This document shows positions 7,301-16,851 of a stretch of 64,000 nucleotides of DNA, piece by piece. The DNA comes from Nonomuraea soli (lineage in GTDB: Bacteria; Actinomycetota; Actinomycetes; Streptosporangiales; Streptosporangiaceae): assembly GCF_013761175.1 (NCBI RefSeq), contig NZ_JACDUR010000002.1, positions 874,816-938,815 on the forward strand. The letters are read 5' to 3'. The notes below the pieces were generated by a model. The model was given only the letters and a program-made list of their open reading frames with translations. It ran no database searches and was not told where the DNA came from. Within the stretch, counting starts at the first letter, position 1. Each line of letters starts with the position of its first letter. The position numbers were made by a program, and so were the translations under genes.

Positions 7301-9193
7301 GTGTACTTCGGCGGCGACTACAACCCTGAGCAGTGGCCGGAAGAGGTCTGGCTGGAGGACATGCGCCTCATGCGCGAGTCCGGCGTCAACCTGGTCAGCC
7401 TCGGCATCTTCGCCTGGGGCCTGCTGGAGCCCGCCGAGGGCCGCTACGACTTCGGCTGGCTCGACCGCGTCATGGACCTGCTGCACGACAACGGCATCCA
7501 GGTCGACCTGGCCACCCCCACCAGCTCGCCGCCCTCGTGGTTCCGCCGCAGCCACCCCGCCTCGCGCCTGGTCGGCCAGGACGGCCAGGTGGTCTCCGGC
7601 GGCTCGCGCCACGGCTTCTGCCCCAGCTCGCCGGAGTACGCCAGGGCCGCCGCGCGCATCACCGAGCAGCTCGCCCAGCGCTACGCCGGCCACCCCGCCG
7701 TCGCGATGTGGCACGTGCACAACGAGTACGGCTGGGCCAACGCCTCCTGCTACTGCGACGCCTCCCAGGAGCACTTCCGCCGCTGGCTGCGCGACAGGTA
7801 CGGCACGCTGGAGGCGCTCAACGCCGCCTGGGGCACCCTGTTCTGGGGCCTGACCTACCGCGCCTGGGACGAGATCGAGGTGCCGCGCAACCCCCCGCCC
7901 GGCCTGATCCCCGCCCTGGAGCTCGACTTCCGGCGCTTCAGCGTCGACGCCCACATCGCGCTGTTCAGGGCCGAGCGCGACATCATCAAGCGCCACTCGG
8001 CCAAGCCGGTCACCACCAACTTCATGATCGCCAACTGCAAGCCGATGGACTACTGGAAGTGGGCGGCCGAGGTCGACGTGGTCTCCAACGACCACTACCT
8101 GCAGGCGGAGAACCCCGGCAACCACATCGAGCTGGCCATGTGCGCCGACCTGACACGCAGCGTCGCCGGGGGCAGGCCGTGGCTGCTCATGGAGCACTCC
8201 ACGGGCGCCGTCAACTGGCAGCCGCGCAACCTCGCCAAGCGTCCCGGCGAGATGCGCCGCAACAGCCTCGCCCACGTCGCGCGCGGCTCGGACTCGGTGC
8301 TGTTCTTCCAGTGGCGCGCCTCCCGCTTCGGCGCGGAGAAGTTCCACTCGGCGATGGTGCCGCACGCGGGCACCGACTCCGGACTGTGGCGCGAGGTGGT
8401 CGCGCTCGGGCAGGAGGTCGCGCGGCTGGCCGTCGAGGGCCGGGTCGAGGCCGAGGTGGCCATCGTGTGGGACTGGGAGTCGTGGTGGGCCCTGGAGCTG
8501 CCCTGGCGGCCCTCGTCCGAGCTGGAGTTCCGCGAGCGGATCGAGACCTACTACGCGGCGATGTGGCGCGAGCACGTCACGGTCGACTTCGTGCACCCGA
8601 GCCACGACCTGTCACGCTACAAGCTCGTCGTGGCTCCCAGCTCCTACGCGCTGAGCCAGGAGGCGGGCAAGAACCTGCAGCGCTACGTGGAATCCGGCGG
8701 CCACCTGCTCGTCTCGTTCTTCTCCGGCATCGTCGACGGCAACGACACCGTGCACCCGGGCAGCCATCCCGGCGCGCTGCGCGAGGTGCTCGGGCTGAGC
8801 GTGGAGGAGTTCCACCCGCTCGGCGCGCACGCCGAGATCTCCCTGGACGGCGGGCAGCCGGCCACCATGTGGTCCGAGCGGGTCAGGCTCGCGGGGGCGC
8901 TGGCCGTACGCGCTTTCGCGAGCGGCCCCGACGCGGGGCACCCCGCCCTGACCCGCCACGACCTGGGCCGGGGCAGCGCCTGGTACGTCGCCACCGCCCC
9001 CGCCGACGTGCGCCCGCTCCTGCGCGACCTGCTCGACCACGCGGGCGTGGAGCGCCCGCGCGGCCTGCCCGACGACCTCGAGGTCGTCCGGCGCGGCCGG
9101 CACACCTTCCTGATCAACCACGGCGACAGCCCCGTCACCGCGGCGAGTGTCACCGTCCCCGCGGGCGGTGTGGACATCCTCCTGGAGGAATGA
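7301..9193 (+). CDS. GH42 beta-galactosidase (first copy)
   Basis: 630 residues from a GTG start (YFGGDYNPEQWPE is the classic GH42 N-terminus); the ATG at 7290 is out of frame. Acid/base Glu is in WHVHNEYGW (E142) and the nucleophile Glu in WLLMEHSTG (E298). The structural zinc site of the family normally uses four cysteines; here C107, C150 and C152 remain but the fourth (CYCDAS instead of CYCxxC) is lost. It is cytoplasmic and would remove terminal galactose from imported oligosaccharides. The stop codon overlaps the start region of the GH53 gene. Confidence 0.95.
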   Translation: MYFGGDYNPEQWPEEVWLEDMRLMRESGVNLVSLGIFAWGLLEPAEGRYDFGWLDRVMDLLHDNGIQVDLATPTSSPPSWFRRSHPASRLVGQDGQVVSGGSRHGFCPSSPEYARAAARITEQLAQRYAGHPAVAMWHVHNEYGWANASCYCDASQEHFRRWLRDRYGTLEALNAAWGTLFWGLTYRAWDEIEVPRNPPPGLIPALELDFRRFSVDAHIALFRAERDIIKRHSAKPVTTNFMIANCKPMDYWKWAAEVDVVSNDHYLQAENPGNHIELAMCADLTRSVAGGRPWLLMEHSTGAVNWQPRNLAKRPGEMRRNSLAHVARGSDSVLFFQWRASRFGAEKFHSAMVPHAGTDSGLWREVVALGQEVARLAVEGRVEAEVAIVWDWESWWALELPWRPSSELEFRERIETYYAAMWREHVTVDFVHPSHDLSRYKLVVAPSSYALSQEAGKNLQRYVESGGHLLVSFFSGIVDGNDTVHPGSHPGALREVLGLSVEEFHPLGAHAEISLDGGQPATMWSERVRLAGALAVRAFASGPDAGHPALTRHDLGRGSAWYVATAPADVRPLLRDLLDHAGVERPRGLPDDLEVVRRGRHTFLINHGDSPVTAASVTVPAGGVDILLEE

Positions 9194-10281
9194 TGGTGAG
9201 AGCGATCTGCGCCGCCTTATGGGTCATGGCGCTCCTCGGGGCGCCCGCCCAGGCCGGGGACAGACTGCCCGTGCGCGGGGCCGACATCTCCAGCCTGGCC
9301 AAGTCCGAGGACCTCGGGGGCGTCTACCGCCAGGCCGACGGCCGCCGGGGCGACGCCCTGCGCATCCTCAAGCGGGCCGGGCTCACCCACGTCAGGCTCA
9401 AGGTCTGGGTCGACCCCGCCGACGGCTACAACGACAAGGCCCACGTCCTGGAGATCGCCAGGCGCGCCCACAAGCTGGGCCTGAAGACCCTGATCGACTT
9501 CCACTACTCCGACCGATGGGCCGACCCCGCCCACCAGACCAAGCCCGCCGCCTGGGCGGACCTGCCGTTCGACCGGCTCGTCCAGGCCGTGCGCGACCAC
9601 ACCTACGACGTGCTCTCCGCGCTCAGGCGCCAGGGCACCCCGGCCGACATGGTCCAGATCGGCAACGAGCTCAACGGCGGCCTGCTGTGGCCGGACGGCC
9701 GGTGGGACAACTGGCCCGGCATCGCCGCCCTGCTCAACGCCGGACACGACGCGGTCAAGCAGGTCTCGCATCGCACCAAGGTCGTCATCCACCTGGCCAA
9801 CGGCGCCGACAACGGCCTGTACCGCTGGTGGTTCGACAACGCCGCCACCCACGGCATCCGCTACGACGTGATCGGCCTGTCGTACTACCCGTACTGGCAC
9901 GGCACGATCGAGGCCTTCCAGGCCAACATCACCGACGTCGCCACCAGGTACGGCAAGCCGGTGCTGCTGGCCGAGACGGCCTACCCGTTCACCACCGCCG
10001 ACAAGGACGGCTGGGAGAACATCATCCTGTCGCCCGAGCCCTACCCCGGCTACCAGGCGACCCCGCAGGGCCAGCAGGCGATGATCGCCAAGCTGTACGA
10101 CGTGCTGCGCGAGGTGCCCGGCGCGCTCGGCCTCGTCTACTGGGAGGCCACCTGGACGGGCGTGCCCGGCAACGGCTGGGACCCCGAGGACCCGGCCTCC
10201 GGCAACGCCTGGGAGAACCAGGCGCTGTTCGACTTCGCCGACCGGGCCCTGCCCGGCCTGGCTACCCTCGGAGCCGGATGA
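9193..10281 (+). CDS. GH53 endo-beta-1,4-galactanase, secreted
   Basis: 362 residues with an N-terminal signal peptide ending near GAPAQAG. GH53 features: GADISS at the barrel start, the RLKVWVDP strand, acid/base Glu in QIGNELNGG (E159) and nucleophile Glu in VLLAETAYP (E261). It would cut the beta-1,4-galactan backbone of type I arabinogalactan outside the cell, feeding the importer at 4.1-7.1 kb and the GH42. Starts at 9190, 9193 and GTG 9196 are all possible; the GGAGGA at 9184-9189 favours 9193 or 9196. Its last 20 bases overlap the convergent GH42 gene. Confidence 0.93.
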   Translation: MVRAICAALWVMALLGAPAQAGDRLPVRGADISSLAKSEDLGGVYRQADGRRGDALRILKRAGLTHVRLKVWVDPADGYNDKAHVLEIARRAHKLGLKTLIDFHYSDRWADPAHQTKPAAWADLPFDRLVQAVRDHTYDVLSALRRQGTPADMVQIGNELNGGLLWPDGRWDNWPGIAALLNAGHDAVKQVSHRTKVVIHLANGADNGLYRWWFDNAATHGIRYDVIGLSYYPYWHGTIEAFQANITDVATRYGKPVLLAETAYPFTTADKDGWENIILSPEPYPGYQATPQGQQAMIAKLYDVLREVPGALGLVYWEATWTGVPGNGWDPEDPASGNAWENQALFDFADRALPGLATLGAG

Positions 10282-12259
10282 CCTTCACGCCGTACGGCTC
10301 CAGCAGCACGCGGCCCTGCTGAAGCTCCTGGCCGCCGAGCAGGTCGAGGCCCGCCTCCACGGCCACCTCGACCGGCTCGGCGCCGTGGTTGAGCAGGAAC
10401 CGCAGCCGCGAGCCGTCGGGCGCGACCCTGAGCGTGGCCTCCACGTGCTCCGGGTACGGCAGCGCCAGGCCGTGGCGGTCGAGCACCTGGCGCATCACCC
10501 AGTCGACGCCCGCCTGCTCCAGCCCGGCGCCCACGTACCAGCCATGGCCCTCGCCGAAGGTGTTCCTGGTGACGGCGGGGGTGCCCGCGTAGAAGTCGTT
10601 CTCGTAGCGGCCCACCGGCTCGGCCGTCGTGGGGATGACCAGCTCGAACAGCAGGCTGGAGTCCACGAGCGTGCCGTCGGCCAGCCGTACCGGATTGACC
10701 ACCCCGCGCTCGCGCGAGTCCCACTCGTCCACCCGTACGCCCATGAGCGGACCGAGCGGGCCGGGCACGTCCATGAGGAAGGCGTTGTCGTCGACGTCGA
10801 CGCGCCCCGACAGGAACGTCGTCACCACCGACCCGCCCCTGGCCGCCACCTGCTCCAGCCGGCCGGCCAGGTCGCCCTTGACCATGTGGAGCGCGGGGGC
10901 GACGACCACGTCGTACCCGGACAGGTCGGCCGTGACCGCGACCACGTCCACGTCGGCGCCCATCCGCCACAACGCCCGGTAGTGGGCCAGCACCACGTCC
11001 AGGTACTTCACCAGCCGCGACGGGCCGTCGGAGATCTCCAGCGCCCACCAGCTGTCCCAGTCGAACAGCAGCGCCACCCGGGCGGGCGTGCGCGCGCCGA
11101 GCGTGGCCTCGCCCAGCCGTTCCAGCTCCGCGCCGAGGGCGGCCACCTCGCGGAAGACCCGGGTGTCGTCGCGCCCGGCGTGGCCGATGACCGCGCCGTG
11201 GTACTTCTCGCACGCGCCGCGCGAGGCCCGCATCTGGAAGAACAGCACCGCGTCGGCGCCGTGGGCGACCGCCTGCCAGCTCCACAGCCGCATCACGCCG
11301 GGCCGCTTGAGCGGGTTGACGTCACGGCAGGCCGTCGTCGACGGAGTCTGCTCCATCAGCCAGAACGGGGCGCCCCCCTTCAGCCCGCGCATCAGGTCGT
11401 GGGCCAGCGCCATGCGCGCGGCGGTCGCGGGGTCGTCGTCGGGCGGGTAGTTGTCCCAGGAGACGAAGTCGAGGTGCTCGGCCCAGCGGTGGTAGTCGAT
11501 CGGCCGGAACAGGCCCATGAAGTTGGTCGTCACCGGCTTGGCGGAGAACCTCCTGATCGCCTCCTTCTCCGCCAGGTAGCCCGACAGCAGCGCGTCGGAC
11601 ATGAACCGGTGGTAGTCGAGCGTGATGCCCTGGAAGGCGGTGAAGTCCGGCCCCTTCCAGTGCTCGGTCAGCGCCGACGGCGGCTCGATCTGCTCCCAGC
11701 CGGTGAACGTGTGCGACCAGAACGTCGTGTTCCACGCGGCGTTGAGCGATTCCAGGTCGTCGTAGCGTTTGCGCAGCCAGTCGCGGAAGGCCGCCGCGCA
11801 CAGGTCGCAGTAGCAGGAGCCGCCGTACTCGTTGTTCACGTGCCAGGCGATCACCGCGGGGTTGCCGGCGTAGCGTTCGGCGATCCGCCCGGCCACCCGC
11901 GCCGACAGGCGGCGGAAGACCGGCGAGCTCGGACAGTGGTTGTGCCGCCCGCCGTAGCGTTTCTCGCGTCCCTCGAAGTCGACCCGCGTCACCTCGGGGA
12001 ACTCGCGCACCAGCCAGGGCGGCATCGCACCGGTGCCGGTGGCCAGGCACACCTGCCGGCCCTCGGCCGCGGCACGCCCGACGATGCGGTCGAGCGTGGA
12101 GAAGTCGTAGGCCTCCAGCGAGGACTGCGTGAGCGCCCAGGTGAACACGCCCACCGTCAGGGTGTCGATGCGGGCGGAGTCGAACAGGCGGTGGTCGTCG
12201 TCCCACACCGCCTCCGGCCACTGCTCCGGGTTGTAGTCTCCGCCGAACGGCAGCTTCAT
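10262..12259 (-). CDS. GH42 beta-galactosidase (second copy)
   Basis: 665 residues. Acid/base Glu is in WHVNNEYGG (E144), nucleophile in FWLMEQTPS (E303), and the four-cysteine zinc site (C109, C149, C151, C154 in SCYCDLC) is complete, unlike the first copy. It is the last gene of the seven-gene operon and starts with ATGA overlap with the DUF624 gene. Some operon GH42 enzymes act on arabinosides rather than galactosides, so alpha-L-arabinopyranosidase or galactosidase activity is possible. It is cytoplasmic. The 3' end overlaps the GH53 gene by 20 bp. Confidence 0.94.
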   Translation of the reverse strand: MKLPFGGDYNPEQWPEAVWDDDHRLFDSARIDTLTVGVFTWALTQSSLEAYDFSTLDRIVGRAAAEGRQVCLATGTGAMPPWLVREFPEVTRVDFEGREKRYGGRHNHCPSSPVFRRLSARVAGRIAERYAGNPAVIAWHVNNEYGGSCYCDLCAAAFRDWLRKRYDDLESLNAAWNTTFWSHTFTGWEQIEPPSALTEHWKGPDFTAFQGITLDYHRFMSDALLSGYLAEKEAIRRFSAKPVTTNFMGLFRPIDYHRWAEHLDFVSWDNYPPDDDPATAARMALAHDLMRGLKGGAPFWLMEQTPSTTACRDVNPLKRPGVMRLWSWQAVAHGADAVLFFQMRASRGACEKYHGAVIGHAGRDDTRVFREVAALGAELERLGEATLGARTPARVALLFDWDSWWALEISDGPSRLVKYLDVVLAHYRALWRMGADVDVVAVTADLSGYDVVVAPALHMVKGDLAGRLEQVAARGGSVVTTFLSGRVDVDDNAFLMDVPGPLGPLMGVRVDEWDSRERGVVNPVRLADGTLVDSSLLFELVIPTTAEPVGRYENDFYAGTPAVTRNTFGEGHGWYVGAGLEQAGVDWVMRQVLDRHGLALPYPEHVEATLRVAPDGSRLRFLLNHGAEPVEVAVEAGLDLLGGQELQQGRVLLEPYGVKVIRLRG

Positions 12260-12933
12260 GCGGTGAATCTCTCCTCGATCTCGGCGATCATCGGCCGGGC
12301 GTGGTACAGCAGCGCCATGGCGAACACGGGGGCGGGCAGCAGCGTCAGTGGTTCGGCCACGAACACCGCGAGCGCGCCGGCCAGTACCACCAGGCACACC
12401 GAGGTGAGGGTCAGGCCGGGGAAGCGGGTCAGCGACCAGGCCGCCAGGCGCGCCACGTCGCGGGCGCGGAAGGCGAACAGCGAGGTGATCACCAGCGCGG
12501 CGCTCATCCACAGCAGCGACCCGGCCGCCACGACCACCATCAGCACCGCCCACCAGCCGGGCACCCCGGCGGCGTCGAAGTGCGCCAGGTTGATCGCGAT
12601 GATCGCCAGGACGGCCAGCCACGGCAGCCACACCTTCAGCGCCCCGGCGGCGTTGGCGCGGTAGCCGCGCCAGAACACGCGCGCGGGATGCAGGTCGGCC
12701 AGGTCGCGCCCGCGGTGCCGTACGGCGTAGAGCGCCGCCGACGCGGCCGGTCCGAGCGGCGCCACGCAGAGCGCCGCCAGCGGCGCGTTGCCCGCGTCGC
12801 GCTCCAGCAGCGTCAGCAGGACCAGGGCGGGCGCCCCCGTGGCCAGGAACAGCAGCTCGGTGACGATCAGCGAGTAGATCAGCGCGCCGGCCCGCGAGAG
12901 CGGGCCGGAACCGAACGTGCCGCGTTCGCTCAC
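12256..12933 (-). CDS. DUF624 (YesL-type) integral membrane protein
   Basis: 225 residues with about five hydrophobic segments (for example LIVTELLFLATGAPALVLLT and VCLVVLAGALAVFVAEPLTL). DUF624/YesL proteins occur almost only in operons with LplB/YtcP permeases and large binding lipoproteins, as here; their role is unknown, possibly an accessory of the importer. The GTG start overlaps the stop of the GH39 gene (GTGA) and its own stop overlaps the GH42 start (ATGA), so expression is tightly coupled. Confidence 0.85.
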   Translation of the reverse strand: MSERGTFGSGPLSRAGALIYSLIVTELLFLATGAPALVLLTLLERDAGNAPLAALCVAPLGPAASAALYAVRHRGRDLADLHPARVFWRGYRANAAGALKVWLPWLAVLAIIAINLAHFDAAGVPGWWAVLMVVVAAGSLLWMSAALVITSLFAFRARDVARLAAWSLTRFPGLTLTSVCLVVLAGALAVFVAEPLTLLPAPVFAMALLYHARPMIAEIEERFTA

Positions 12934-14342
12934 AGGAGAGGCCACGGGGGCGCCTCCTCGATCACGGGCGACGCCTCCACGAGGGTGATCTCGTTCTCGG
13001 CCAGGCTCAGCTCCAGCACGCCGCCGGCGGCGCGCTGATGGGTCCGGTACGGCTCGGCGAGCTCGCGCAGGGCGTCGAGCTGCCGTGCGGTGGGGGAGTG
13101 CGGCGAGCCCATCTCCAGCCAGGCGCGGCGCAGGTTGCCGTACTCCTCGTTCACCGTGGAGCGCACGACGAAGTGCTCGCCGGACGGCAGCGGCAGCCTG
13201 ATCCGGCGCGGCTGCAGCGCCCAGGCCAGGGCCGTGACCCTGCCCCGTTCGTCGCGCGTGACCAGGTGGTCCTCGCCCCGGCTGACGATGCGGGAGCCCA
13301 TGCGCGCCATGAACGCGTACAGGTGGTAGGTCGGCTTCTTCAGCTGCCGGTGGGTCAGCAGGCCGAAGCCGCCGTGCAGGATCGAGGTGGGGATGCCGAC
13401 CTCCTCGAAGACGTCGCAGAAGGTCCAGTAGGAGAAGGAGTCGCACACGTCGCCGCCGCCCGCGAGCACGGGCGCCAGGTAGGCGGCGTTGCGGGCGGTG
13501 TCGTGCACGGCGTTGTCGGGCCGGTAGGAGGTGTTGAACTCGGTGATGTGCACCGGCAGCCCCTCCAGCGGGCCGCCCGCGAGCTGCCTGCGCGGCGTGG
13601 CGAACTGCTCCAGCAGCGTCTCGGCCGGGGCCAGGTCCTGGAGGGTGGCGAAGGGCACGTGGCGCGCCGGGTGCGAGCTGTAGGCGTGGCGGCTGACGAA
13701 GTCGACGGGCACGCCGCGGGTGGCCACGAAGTCGGCGAAGTCCGTCATCCACTCGTCCGACCCCGGGGAGATCGCCGGGCCGCCGACCTGCAGCGAGGCG
13801 TCGATTTCCTTGATCGTCTTGGCCGTCACCTCGTAGAGCCGGTGGTAGGCCGCCTGGTCGGCGTCCTGCCAGAAGTCCTTGAGGTTCGGCTCGTTCCACA
13901 CCTCGATCGGCCAGGTGCGCACCTCCTCGATCCCGTAGCGGTCGACGAGGTGCCCGATGGTGGCCCGCACCAGCGCCGCCCATTCGTCGTGGTCGCGCGG
14001 CGGGGTGACGTTGCCCTTCCACCAGAAGATCGTCTGCTCTCCCGAGGCGAGCTCGTGGGGCATGAAGCCGAGCTCCAGGAAGGGCCGCACGCCCAGTTCC
14101 AGGTAGGCGTCGATCACCTGGTCGACGTAGGTGAACGCGTGCCGTACCCGGTGCTCGCCGCCGTGCGTGTAGGGCCGGTGCACGCCGACGTCGTCGCCGA
14201 ACAGGCCGTGGCCGCGGATGTGGGTGAAGCCGATCTCACGCTGCACGAGCGCCAGCGACTCCTGGTGGTCGCGGCGCAGGGACAGGTTGAAACGCCCGGT
14301 GCCGACGCACGCGCGCCAGGCACCGGGCAGCAGGTCAGCCAT
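12930..14342 (-). CDS. GH39 family glycoside hydrolase (beta-xylosidase-like)
   Basis: 470 residues with no signal peptide. The GH39 acid/base is in IEVWNEPNLKDFW (E151) and the nucleophile in HITEFNTSYRP (E268); a C-terminal beta-sandwich follows (residues ~345-470). Family members are mainly beta-xylosidases, but some cleave alpha-L-arabinopyranosyl or other pentosyl links. It acts on oligosaccharides imported by the neighbouring permeases. The start overlaps the binding-protein 3' end by 8 bases. Confidence 0.9.
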   Translation of the reverse strand: MADLLPGAWRACVGTGRFNLSLRRDHQESLALVQREIGFTHIRGHGLFGDDVGVHRPYTHGGEHRVRHAFTYVDQVIDAYLELGVRPFLELGFMPHELASGEQTIFWWKGNVTPPRDHDEWAALVRATIGHLVDRYGIEEVRTWPIEVWNEPNLKDFWQDADQAAYHRLYEVTAKTIKEIDASLQVGGPAISPGSDEWMTDFADFVATRGVPVDFVSRHAYSSHPARHVPFATLQDLAPAETLLEQFATPRRQLAGGPLEGLPVHITEFNTSYRPDNAVHDTARNAAYLAPVLAGGGDVCDSFSYWTFCDVFEEVGIPTSILHGGFGLLTHRQLKKPTYHLYAFMARMGSRIVSRGEDHLVTRDERGRVTALAWALQPRRIRLPLPSGEHFVVRSTVNEEYGNLRRAWLEMGSPHSPTARQLDALRELAEPYRTHQRAAGGVLELSLAENEITLVEASPVIEEAPPWPLL

Positions 14343-15966
14343 GCTTTTCCTTGAAGCGCACGTGGGCCTTGTTGATGAGGTCGACGTAGGCGGCGAGGTT
14401 CTTGCCCTCCAGCTCCTTGGCGTAGGCGTCCCACTCGGCCAGGTCGCGCTTGCCCAGGATGAAGTTGAGGGTGTTCTGCTGCACGTGGTCCTTCAGCGGG
14501 GTCTCCCAGAGGGTGGCCTGCTCCTGCTCCAGCTCGTCGAGGGGCGCGGGCGGGGGGAGCGGCCGGTTCTGCCGGGCGTTCATCACGTTCTGGAACTCCA
14601 GCTCCTCCTCGGAGAAGGTCGACTGGAGCAGCGCCGTGGTGCCGCCGTAGGCGAAGACGCCGTTGCCGAAGCCGAAGTCCTTCTGCAGGTGCTTGGGCGC
14701 GCCGGGGTTGAGGCCGACCATGTCGACGTCCTTGGCGGGCGTGATCTTGCCGGAGGCGTCCTTGGTGTAGGTGACGCCCTCGACGCCCCACTTGGCGAAC
14801 AGCTGGCCCTCGTCGGAGTAGAACAGCCAGTCGACGAACTGCAGCAGCGCCGCGAAGTTGGGGTCGTCCTTGGCCTTGGCCATGAGCACGATGCCGTTCT
14901 CGGTGCGCAGGCCCGTGCGGGTCTCGCCCATGGGGCCGACCGGCACCGGGATCTTGACCACGGTGGCCTTCGGATTGTTCTCGGCCAGGCCCTTGCGGTA
15001 GTCGTTGACCAGCGACTGGGCGTTGGAACTGATGACGAAGGACTTGCCCGAGGTGAACTTGGCGTTGGCGGCGTCGTCCTTCTGGGTGAAGCTCTCCGGG
15101 TCCATCAGCCCTTCCTTCACCAGGGCCGCGGCGTACTCCACCACCTGCTTGTACTGCGGCATCGTGCCGGTGAAGATGAACTTCTGGGCGGCGTCGTCCC
15201 AGAAGACCGGGCGGCCGTTGGCGAAGTTCCAGCCCGCGTTGGTGCCGTAGGCGTTGCCCAGCTGCTGCAGGAACGCGCCGCCGGGCGTGGGGATGCCCCA
15301 GCGGTCGGAGAAGGGATACTCATCCGGGTACTTCTCCTTCATCGCCTTGAGCATGGCGTGGAAGTCGTCCCAGGTCTTGGGCGCCTGCAGGCCCAGCTCC
15401 TGCAGGATGTCGGTGCGCACCGCGAAGGAGTAGTCGGACCAGACCTTCTCGTGCAGGCCGGGCAGGACGTAGTACTTGCCGTCGTTCTGCCGCAGGGTGT
15501 CGAGGTCGCCCTGCAGCTGCCACTTGGTGACCTTGTCCATGAAGTGCGGCATCTGCTCGACGTAGTCGCTGACCGGAAGCAGCACGCCTGAGGCGATGTA
15601 GGGCACCTCCTGGCCGGGATACATCTTCGGCACGATCAGGGGCGCCTGGCCCGCGCTGATCAGCAGGCCCTTCTTCTGGTCGTAGTCGCTGAAGGGGATC
15701 AGCGTGGTCTGCAGCTTGACGTTGGTGCGCTTGGCCAGCTCCGACCAGAACAGCCAGTCGTCCTTGACCGGGTAGGCCGGGTGGATGTTGTGCAGGATCG
15801 GAAAGGTCAGCTGCTGGGGCGCCTTGAAGGTCTTGCCCACGCCGTACCCTTCCATCGCGGCGCCCTTGGCGGCGGCCGTGGGCTTCTCCTCGGCTGTCGA
15901 GCAGGCGGCCGCCAGGGTGAGCGCGCCGAAGGTCAGAAGGGCGTGCCTGCGGGTGACCTGTCGCAT
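14335..15966 (-). CDS. Large extracellular solute-binding lipoprotein (LplA/YtcQ type)
   Basis: 543 residues, larger than ordinary CUT1 binding proteins but normal for the LplA/YtcQ group. The signal peptide ends with lipobox LAAAC; two arginines (MRQVTRRHALL) leave a Tat route open. AAAGGA precedes the chosen ATG; an upstream ATG (15984) is possible. It captures a complex oligosaccharide for the two permeases encoded just upstream in the operon. Trp/Tyr-rich segments (VKDDWLFW, GKYYVLPG) fit carbohydrate stacking. Confidence 0.92.
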   Translation of the reverse strand: MRQVTRRHALLTFGALTLAAACSTAEEKPTAAAKGAAMEGYGVGKTFKAPQQLTFPILHNIHPAYPVKDDWLFWSELAKRTNVKLQTTLIPFSDYDQKKGLLISAGQAPLIVPKMYPGQEVPYIASGVLLPVSDYVEQMPHFMDKVTKWQLQGDLDTLRQNDGKYYVLPGLHEKVWSDYSFAVRTDILQELGLQAPKTWDDFHAMLKAMKEKYPDEYPFSDRWGIPTPGGAFLQQLGNAYGTNAGWNFANGRPVFWDDAAQKFIFTGTMPQYKQVVEYAAALVKEGLMDPESFTQKDDAANAKFTSGKSFVISSNAQSLVNDYRKGLAENNPKATVVKIPVPVGPMGETRTGLRTENGIVLMAKAKDDPNFAALLQFVDWLFYSDEGQLFAKWGVEGVTYTKDASGKITPAKDVDMVGLNPGAPKHLQKDFGFGNGVFAYGGTTALLQSTFSEEELEFQNVMNARQNRPLPPPAPLDELEQEQATLWETPLKDHVQQNTLNFILGKRDLAEWDAYAKELEGKNLAAYVDLINKAHVRFKEKHG

Positions 15967-15987
15967 GGGGGGTGTCCTTTCCATGGG

Positions 15988-16851
15988 TTAGCCCTTGACC
16001 GCGCCGAGCATCACGCCCGACACGAAGAAACGCTGGACGAACGGGTAGATCATCAGGATCGGCAGGATCGTGAGGATGATCGTCACCGCCTGGATGTTGG
16101 AGGCGACCTGCATGATCTCCGAGTGAACGTCGGGATTGGCCCCGGCGCTCTCCGCGCCGGTGGCGCCGGCGATCAGGTTGCGCAGGTAGATCGTGACGGG
16201 GAACATCTCGATCTTGTCCAGGTAGAGGAACGCCGGGAACCACGAGTTCCAGAACGAGACCGCGTAGAAGAGCACCATCGTGGCCAGCACCGCCTTCGAC
16301 AGCGGCAGCACGATCTTGGCCAGGATGCCGTAGGTGTTCATGCCGTCGATCGCCGCGGCCTCCTCCAGCTCCCGCGGCAGGCCCTCGAAGAAGGTCTTCA
16401 TCACCAGGAGGTTGAAGACGCTGATCGCGTTGGGCAGCACGATCGACCAGATGGTGTTGGTCAGTCCCAGGTTGCTGATCAGCACGTACTGCGGGATCAG
16501 GCCGCCGGAGAAGAACATGGTGAACACCGCGACGCCGATCAGCACCTTGCGCCCGCGCAGGTGCGGCTTGGACAGCACGTAGGCGTAGCAGGTGGTCACC
16601 ACCATCGAGATCGCGGTGGCGACGACGGTGTAGACGACGGTGTTCCTGTAGTTGATCCAGAAGACCGGGTCCGACATGACGATCTGGTACGTCGTCAGGT
16701 TGAAGCCCTTGGGCCAGAGGTTGACCTGGCCGCTGACGATGTACTTCTCGGCGCTGAAGGAGCGGGCGACGATGTTGAAGAACGGGTAGAGGGTGACGAC
16801 CACCACGCCGATCAGGAGAGTGGCGTTCACCCAGCGCACGCGGCTCACCAC
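15988..16851 (-). CDS. ABC importer permease (YtcP type)
   Basis: 287 residues (286 from GTG 16848, which gives a GTGA overlap with the upstream stop). Six membrane segments, and an EAA-like loop in EEAAAIDGMNTYGILAKIVL. YtcP-type permeases pair with LplB-type ones and with long binding lipoproteins in complex glycan uptake. No ATPase gene is linked. Confidence 0.93.
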   Translation of the reverse strand: MVSRVRWVNATLLIGVVVVTLYPFFNIVARSFSAEKYIVSGQVNLWPKGFNLTTYQIVMSDPVFWINYRNTVVYTVVATAISMVVTTCYAYVLSKPHLRGRKVLIGVAVFTMFFSGGLIPQYVLISNLGLTNTIWSIVLPNAISVFNLLVMKTFFEGLPRELEEAAAIDGMNTYGILAKIVLPLSKAVLATMVLFYAVSFWNSWFPAFLYLDKIEMFPVTIYLRNLIAGATGAESAGANPDVHSEIMQVASNIQAVTIILTILPILMIYPFVQRFFVSGVMLGAVKG

